This document shows, in pieces, positions 59,270 to 64,000 of a DNA stretch of 64,000 bases (its first letter is position 1; the number at the start of each line of letters is the position of its first letter). This DNA comes from Micromonospora sp. NBC_00421 (lineage in GTDB: Bacteria > Actinomycetota > Actinomycetes > Mycobacteriales > Micromonosporaceae): positions 1,240,001-1,304,000 of the forward strand of contig NZ_CP107929.1 in NCBI RefSeq assembly GCF_036017915.1, in the 5' to 3' direction. Made by a program: the position numbers and the translations under genes. Under the pieces are notes generated by a model, which saw nothing but the letters and a program-made list of their open reading frames with translations, was not told the origin of the DNA and did no database searches.

Positions 59270-62200
59270 ATGGTTGAATTCCCAGCGGACACGCCGACGT
59301 CGACCGAGGCGATCGCCATCGTCGGTATGTCCTGCCGACTCCCGCAGGCGGAGAGCCCGGCCCAGCTGTGGCAGCTCCTGCGCGACGGCCGCAGCGCCAT
59401 TGGCGCGCCCCCGGCGGGCCGCCCCGAACTGCCCTCGCGGCCGGGGGGCTACCTCGAGGACGTCAGCGGCTTCGATGCGGGCTTCTTCGGCATCGGTCCG
59501 CGTGAGGCCTCGTCGATGGATCCACAGCAGCGGCTGATGCTCGAGCTGGCCTGGGAAGCTCTGGAGGACGCCAGGATCCTGCCGTCCGCTCTTGCCGACA
59601 GCCGGACCGGTGTCTTCGTCGGCGTCATCGCCGACGACTACGCCGCCCTCACGCATCGGCAAGGGGCCGAAGGCATCACCCGCCACACCCTGACCGGCCT
59701 CAACCGCGGGATCATCGCCAACCGCATCTCCCACACCCTGGGTCTGCACGGGCCGAGTGCGGCGGTGGACACCGGTCAGTCCTCCTCACTTGTCGCTGTG
59801 CACCTGGCAGTCGAGAGCCTGCGGCGTGGCGAGTCCACCATGGCCATCTGCGGCGGCGTCAACCTCATCGTGGCGCCGGAGAGCACCATCAGCGCCGAGC
59901 GGTTCGGTGCGCTGTCACCGGACGGCCTCAGCTTCACCTTCGATGCGAGGGCGAACGGGTACGTGCGGGGTGAGGGCGGCGCGTTCGTGGTGCTCAAGCC
60001 GCTGCGCGCCGCCGTGGCGGACGGCGACCCGGTCTACTGCGTGCTGCACGGCAGCGCGATGAACAACGACGGGACCACCGAGGGTCTCACCGTGCCTGGT
60101 CCGGCCGGCCAGCAGGACGTCCTGCGGCAGGCGTACGAACGTGCCGGGGTCTCGGCGGAGCAGGTGCAGTACGTCGAGCTGCATGGCACGGGCACCAAGC
60201 TGGGCGACCCGATCGAGGCGGCGGCCCTGGGCGCGGTGCTCGGTGACGGCCGCGTGCGGGGAGCCGAGCTGCGGGTCGGCTCGGTGAAGACCAACGTCGG
60301 ACACCTTGAGGGTGCGGCCGGCGTCGTCGGCCTGCTGAAGGCGGCGCTCTGCATCCGTCACCGCGAGCTCGTGCCGAGCCTGAACTACGAGAACCCCAAC
60401 CCCGACATCGCGTTCGACGAGTCGAAGCTCGCCGTACAGGAGAGCCTCGGATCGTGGCCACGCCCGGACGAGCCGCTCTTCGCGGGCGTCAGCTCGTTCG
60501 GTATGGGCGGCACCAACTGTCACGTGGTCCTTTCCGACTGGTGCACCGGGTCCGCGGCGGCGGAGTCGCCTGCCGCCGAGTCCGACCCGGGTGTGGTGCC
60601 GTGGGTGGTGTCGGGTAGGTCGGTGGAGGCTGTGGTTGGTCAGGCGGGGCGGTTGGTGTCGTTTTTGGAGGGGTGTTCGGGGTGGGATGTGGTGGGGGTG
60701 GGTCGTTCGCTTGCGGTGTCGCGGGTGGGTTTTGATCATCGTGCGGTGGTGGTGGGGGAGGGTCGGGAGGAGTTGTTGGCGGGTGTTCGGGGTTTGGCTG
60801 CGGGTGTGGTGGGTGGTGGGGTGGTGTCGGGTCGTGTGGTGTCGGGTGGTGGGGTGGCGTTTGTGTTTTCGGGGCAGGGTAGTCAGCGGGTGGGTATGGG
60901 GCGTGAGTTGTATGTGAGTGAGCCGGTTTTTGCGGCTGCTTTTGATGAGGTTGTTGCGGCTCTTGATGTGTTTTTGGATCGTTCTTTGGTTTCGGTGATT
61001 GAGGGTGAGCCGGAGCTTTTGGGGCGGACGGTGTTTACTCAGCCGGCGTTGTTTGCGGTTGAGGTGGCGTTGTTTCGTTTGTTGGTTCATTACGGGGTGG
61101 TGCCGGATTTTGTGGTGGGTCATTCGGTGGGTGAGGTGGTGGCGGCTCATGTGTCGGGTGTGTTGTCGTTGGGGGATGCGGCGCGTTTGGTGTGTGCGCG
61201 GGGGCGTTTGATGGAGGGTGTGGGTGGGGCGATGGTGGCGGTGAATGTGGGTGGGGAGCGGGTGTCGGGGTGGTTGGAGGGGCGTTCGGGTGTGGGTGTG
61301 GCGGGGTTCAACAGTCCGGTGAGTACGGTGGTTTCGGGTGATGAGGGTGCGGTGTTGGAGGTGTTGGAGTTGGCTCGGGCGGAGGGGGTGCGGGCGACTC
61401 GTTTGAGGGTGGGTTGTGCTTTTCATTCGGCGTGTTTGGATGGGGTGTTGGAGGAGCTTACTGAGGTGGCGCGGGGGTTGACGTATTCGGTTCCGCGGAT
61501 TCCGGTGGTGTCGAATGTGACGGGTGGGTTGGTGGAGGGGTTTTCGGCGGAGTATTGGGCTGTGCAGGCTCGGTCGGCGGTGCGGTTCGCTGATGGTGTG
61601 GGCACGTTGGTGGGGTTGGGTGTGTCGGCGTTTGTGGAGTTGGGGCCGGATGCGACGTTGGCGGGTTTGGTGGGTGAGTGTTTGGGGGGTGTCGAGGATG
61701 TGGTGGTGGTTCCGGTGTTGCGTGGGGGGCGTTCGGAGCGGCGTTCTCTGGTGACGGCTCTGGCGCGTGTGCATGTGCATGGGGTGGGGGTGGAGTGGGA
61801 GCGGTTGTTGCCGGGTGTGGGTGTGGTGGATCTACCGACGTACGCCTTCCAACGCCGACGCTTCTGGCTGGACGACCCGGCGGTCGCGCCGGCTCAGGTC
61901 CCGCCCGTCGCGGCCGGGCGGAGCGCCCCGAAGCGGTCCGCGTCGCGCGGCGATGAGCTGGAGCTGGTCCGTACGCACGTCGCCGCGGTCCTCGGCCACG
62001 GATCGGCGCGCGACGTGGACATCGACACGACATTCAACGACCTGGGCTTCGACTCCCTCGCGGCCGTCGAGCTTCGCGACGCGCTGAACAGGGTCACCGG
62101 GCTCTCCCTGCCTTCCGGCCTCCTCTTCAACTACCCGACCCCGGCGGTACTCGCCGAACACCTCGGCGGTCAGCTCCTCGGCCTGGACGAGGGTCAGCGC

Positions 62201-64000
62201 CAGGGTGACGACACGTACGGGGCCGCCGCCCTCGACGAGCCGATCGCGATCGTGGGCATGGCCTGTCGGCTGCCGGGAGGGGTCGCCTCTCCGGAGGACC
62301 TCTGGCGTCTGGTCAACGGCGAGGTCGATGCGATCGACGGGTTTCCGACCAACCGCGGCTGGGACCTCGACTCGCTCTTCGCCTCCGATCCGGACAGCCC
62401 CGGCAAGACCTACGCCACCACTGGTGGTTTCCTACACGACGCGGACCGGTTCGATGCCGAGTTCTTCGGCATCAGCCCCCGCGAGGCGGCGGCGATGGAT
62501 CCGCAGCAGCGGCTGCTGCTGGAGACGGCGTGGGAGGCCATCGAGCACGGCGGGATCGACCCGGCCGGGTTGCGCGGCACCCGCACCGGCGTGTACGTCG
62601 GCGCGACGGCGCAGGAGTACGGGCCACGGCTGCACGAGCCGTCCGGCGGACATGACGGTTATCTGCTGACGGGTAACACCGCAAGCGTCGCGTCGGGTCG
62701 GGTGGCCTACACCTTCGGGTTGGAGGGGCCGGCGGTCACTGTCGACACGGCGTGTTCGTCCTCGTTGGTCGCGCTTCATCTGGCTGCCCAGTCGTTGCGT
62801 CAGGGTGAGTGTGCGATGGCGCTCGCCGGTGGGGTGACGGTGATGGCGACCCCCGGCATGTTCGTGGAGTTCTCCCGGCAGCGGGGGTTGTCGCCGGATG
62901 GGCGGTGCAAGGCGTTCTCGTCGTCGGCGGACGGGACGGGTTGGGCCGAGGGTGTGGGTGTGCTGGTGTTGGAGCGGCTGTCGGATGCGGTGCGTGGTGG
63001 GCGTCGGGTGTTGGCGGTGATCCGTGGTTCCGCGGTGAACCAGGACGGCGCGAGCAATGGTCTGACGGCCCCGAACGGCCCCTCGCAGGAGCGGGTGATC
63101 CGGGCCGCGTTGGCGAACGCGCGGTTGTCCGCCGCGGAGGTGGACGTGGTGGAGGCGCACGGTACGGGTACCCGGTTGGGTGACCCGATCGAGGCGCAGG
63201 CGCTGCTGGCAACCTACGGTCGGGACCGCCAGGAGCCGCTCCGGCTCGGCTCGTTGAAGTCGAACATCGGTCACACGCAGGCCGCGGCGGGTGTGGCGGG
63301 TGTGATCAAGATGGTGATGGCGATGCGCGCGGGGGTGATGCCCGCGACGTTGCACGTGGACGAGCCGACCCCCGAGGTCGACTGGTCGGCCGGCGCCGTG
63401 GAGTTGTTGACGCGGCCCCGCCAGTGGCCGGAGGTGGGCCGCCCGCGCCGGGCGGGTGTGTCGTCCTTCGGCGTGAGCGGAACCAACGCGCACCTCATCG
63501 TCGAGCAGGCCCCGGAGATCGAGGCTTCGCTGGCGGCGGAGCCTGCGGCGTCGGGTGTGGTGCCGTGGGTGGTCTCGGGTAGGTCGGTGGAGGCTGTGGT
63601 TGGTCAGGCGGGGCGGTTGGTGTCGTTTTTGGAGGGGTGTTCGGGGTGGGATGTGGTGGGGGTGGGTCGTTCGCTTGCGGTGTCGCGGGTGGGTTTTGAT
63701 CATCGTGCGGTGGTGGTGGGGGAGGGTCGGGAGGAGTTGTTGGCGGGTGTTCGGGGTTTGGCTGCGGGTGTGGTGGGTGGTGGGGTGGTGTCGGGTCGTG
63801 TGGTGTCGGGTGGTGGGGTGGCGTTTGTGTTTTCGGGGCAGGGTAGTCAGCGGGTGGGTATGGGGCGTGAGTTGTATGTGAGTGAGCCGGTTTTTGCGGC
63901 TGCTTTTGATGAGGTTGTTGCGGCTCTTGATGTGTTTTTGGATCGTTCTTTGGTTTCGGTGATTGAGGGTGAGCCGGAGCTTTTGGGGCGGACGGTGTTT
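59270..64000 (+). CDS. Modular type I polyketide synthase, loading module KSQ-AT-ACP then KS-AT (runs off the window)
   Basis: The open frame covers 1577 residues to the edge. Loading module: KS about residues 14-430 has glutamine Q170 in [11 protein letters not shown] instead of the catalytic cysteine, the decarboxylating KSQ type that makes acetyl or propionyl starters from an extender. AT has S619 in [11 protein letters not shown] and CAFH at 716-719; the HAFH/YASH diagnostic site reads CAFH, so malonyl is favoured. ACP has the phosphopantetheine serine S929 in [10 protein letters not shown]. Module 1 KS (about residues 990-1415) has C1162 in [21 protein letters not shown] and [13 protein letters not shown] second AT begins at about 1430. 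No docking domain precedes KSQ, as expected for a first protein. Confidence 0.93.
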   Translation, partial: MVEFPADTPTSTEAIAIVGMSCRLPQAESPAQLWQLLRDGRSAIGAPPAGRPELPSRPGGYLEDVSGFDAGFFGIGPREASSMDPQQRLMLELAWEALEDARILPSALADSRTGVFVGVIADDYAALTHRQGAEGITRHTLTGLNRGIIANRISHTLGLHGPSAAVDTGQSSSLVAVHLAVESLRRGESTMAICGGVNLIVAPESTISAERFGALSPDGLSFTFDARANGYVRGEGGAFVVLKPLRAAVADGDPVYCVLHGSAMNNDGTTEGLTVPGPAGQQDVLRQAYERAGVSAEQVQYVELHGTGTKLGDPIEAAALGAVLGDGRVRGAELRVGSVKTNVGHLEGAAGVVGLLKAALCIRHRELVPSLNYENPNPDIAFDESKLAVQESLGSWPRPDEPLFAGVSSFGMGGTNCHVVLSDWCTGSAAAESPAAESDPGVVPWVVSGRSVEAVVGQAGRLVSFLEGCSGWDVVGVGRSLAVSRVGFDHRAVVVGEGREELLAGVRGLAAGVVGGGVVSGRVVSGGGVAFVFSGQGSQRVGMGRELYVSEPVFAAAFDEVVAALDVFLDRSLVSVIEGEPELLGRTVFTQPALFAVEVALFRLLVHYGVVPDFVVGHSVGEVVAAHVSGVLSLGDAARLVCARGRLMEGVGGAMVAVNVGGERVSGWLEGRSGVGVAGFNSPVSTVVSGDEGAVLEVLELARAEGVRATRLRVGCAFHSACLDGVLEELTEVARGLTYSVPRIPVVSNVTGGLVEGFSAEYWAVQARSAVRFADGVGTLVGLGVSAFVELGPDATLAGLVGECLGGVEDVVVVPVLRGGRSERRSLVTALARVHVHGVGVEWERLLPGVGVVDLPTYAFQRRRFWLDDPAVAPAQVPPVAAGRSAPKRSASRGDELELVRTHVAAVLGHGSARDVDIDTTFNDLGFDSLAAVELRDALNRVTGLSLPSGLLFNYPTPAVLAEHLGGQLLGLDEGQRQGDDTYGAAALDEPIAIVGMACRLPGGVASPEDLWRLVNGEVDAIDGFPTNRGWDLDSLFASDPDSPGKTYATTGGFLHDADRFDAEFFGISPREAAAMDPQQRLLLETAWEAIEHGGIDPAGLRGTRTGVYVGATAQEYGPRLHEPSGGHDGYLLTGNTASVASGRVAYTFGLEGPAVTVDTACSSSLVALHLAAQSLRQGECAMALAGGVTVMATPGMFVEFSRQRGLSPDGRCKAFSSSADGTGWAEGVGVLVLERLSDAVRGGRRVLAVIRGSAVNQDGASNGLTAPNGPSQERVIRAALANARLSAAEVDVVEAHGTGTRLGDPIEAQALLATYGRDRQEPLRLGSLKSNIGHTQAAAGVAGVIKMVMAMRAGVMPATLHVDEPTPEVDWSAGAVELLTRPRQWPEVGRPRRAGVSSFGVSGTNAHLIVEQAPEIEASLAAEPAASGVVPWVVSGRSVEAVVGQAGRLVSFLEGCSGWDVVGVGRSLAVSRVGFDHRAVVVGEGREELLAGVRGLAAGVVGGGVVSGRVVSGGGVAFVFSGQGSQRVGMGRELYVSEPVFAAAFDEVVAALDVFLDRSLVSVIEGEPELLGRTVF
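60591..61036 (+). repeat. AT-domain 446-base duplicated block, copy 1
   Basis: Bases 60591-61036 match 63555-64000 at a fixed offset of 2964, with one difference (G at 60610, C at 63574; both codons Val). It covers the KS-AT linker and N-terminal AT. Codon use is GT-rich (GTG, TTG, TTT, GGG), unlike the GC-rich KS and ACP around it; the composition shift begins at 60591 and ends near 61830. Confidence 0.95.
63555..64000 (+). repeat. AT-domain 446-base duplicated block, copy 2 (truncated by window edge)
   Basis: Second copy, within module 1, identical to 60591-61036 except one base. The true repeat probably continues past the edge, since copy 1 keeps the same unusual composition to about 61830. 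Near-identical ATs in successive modules indicate recent conversion or duplication and predict the same extender specificity. Confidence 0.95.

Noticed and set aside
59915-61780. Minus-strand frame rich in His, Thr and Pro
   Set aside because: Mirror of the GT-rich AT domain codons; the composition is an artefact.
1-64000. CRISPR array, rRNA operon or IS element
   Set aside because: No regularly spaced direct repeats with unique spacers, no rRNA signature and no transposase motif were seen.

Overview
The window is high-GC actinobacterial DNA with GTG/ATG starts, tightly overlapping genes and C/G third positions. Gene content (LacI, NarL two-component, CHAT-subtilase and C5N-polyketide genes) fits a Micromonospora-like or related Micromonosporaceae/Streptomyces genome. 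The genus is inference. No rRNA, complete tRNA, CRISPR array, IS or phage structural module was seen.

Left arm (1-6107): a LacI regulator running off the left edge with a cluster of operator-like sites, an NADP-dependent oxidoreductase behind an XRE/MmyB regulator, and a NarL-type response regulator/histidine kinase pair joined by a GTGA overlap.

Candidate undescribed system (6108-29108): a 298-base leader with four successive inverted repeats precedes seven large co-directional genes plus one 23-codon bridging frame. They encode a PhoD-like metallophosphatase with a peptidoglycan-binding-like segment (1454 aa), a DUF6603-type giant (1249 aa), a mosaic with lectin-like propeller and FG-GAP/VCBS repeats (1653 aa), two unrecognised giants (1569 and 639 aa), a fibre-like protein (620 aa) and a small M15-like/peptidoglycan-binding protein (331 aa). 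Four junctions are ATGA overlaps and one is a zero-to-one-base gap. None has a visible signal peptide or membrane span. No contractile sheath, tube, baseplate or capsid gene accompanies them. This looks like a large surface or wall-directed assembly, possibly controlled by the divergent two-component system.

Middle (29142-42450): small metabolic genes (zinc-ribbon-like protein, NTF2-like, macro domain), a coupled cyclodeaminase-FolD pair in which the FolD cyclohydrolase lysine is replaced by isoleucine, a molybdate ABC transporter with an HTH-TOBE regulator, a DUF4132 (MolR-like) gene, MmcQ/YjbR and DIP1984 genes, a decayed patch (sigma-J tail, frameshifted class V aminotransferase, orphan T-arm-like sequence), and an inositol-phosphatase-family gene.

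Proteolysis module (42496-48875): a TPR-CHAT protease diverges from a secreted subtilase, an ECF sigma factor and a small partner protein. A perfect 15-bp-stem bidirectional terminator separates these from a convergent secreted protein.

Right arm (49111-64000): a P-loop kinase, a helicase-associated protein whose reading frame is fused to a rhomboid fragment, a HelD-type RNA-polymerase motor, then a biosynthetic gene cluster. It holds two AMP-forming ligases flanking a 5-aminolevulinate synthase (the signature of the C5N aminohydroxycyclopentenone unit) and a modular type I PKS with a KSQ-AT-ACP loading module followed by KS-AT. The two AT domains begin with 446 bases that differ at a single synonymous position and have strikingly GT-rich codon use, a sign of recent duplication or gene conversion.
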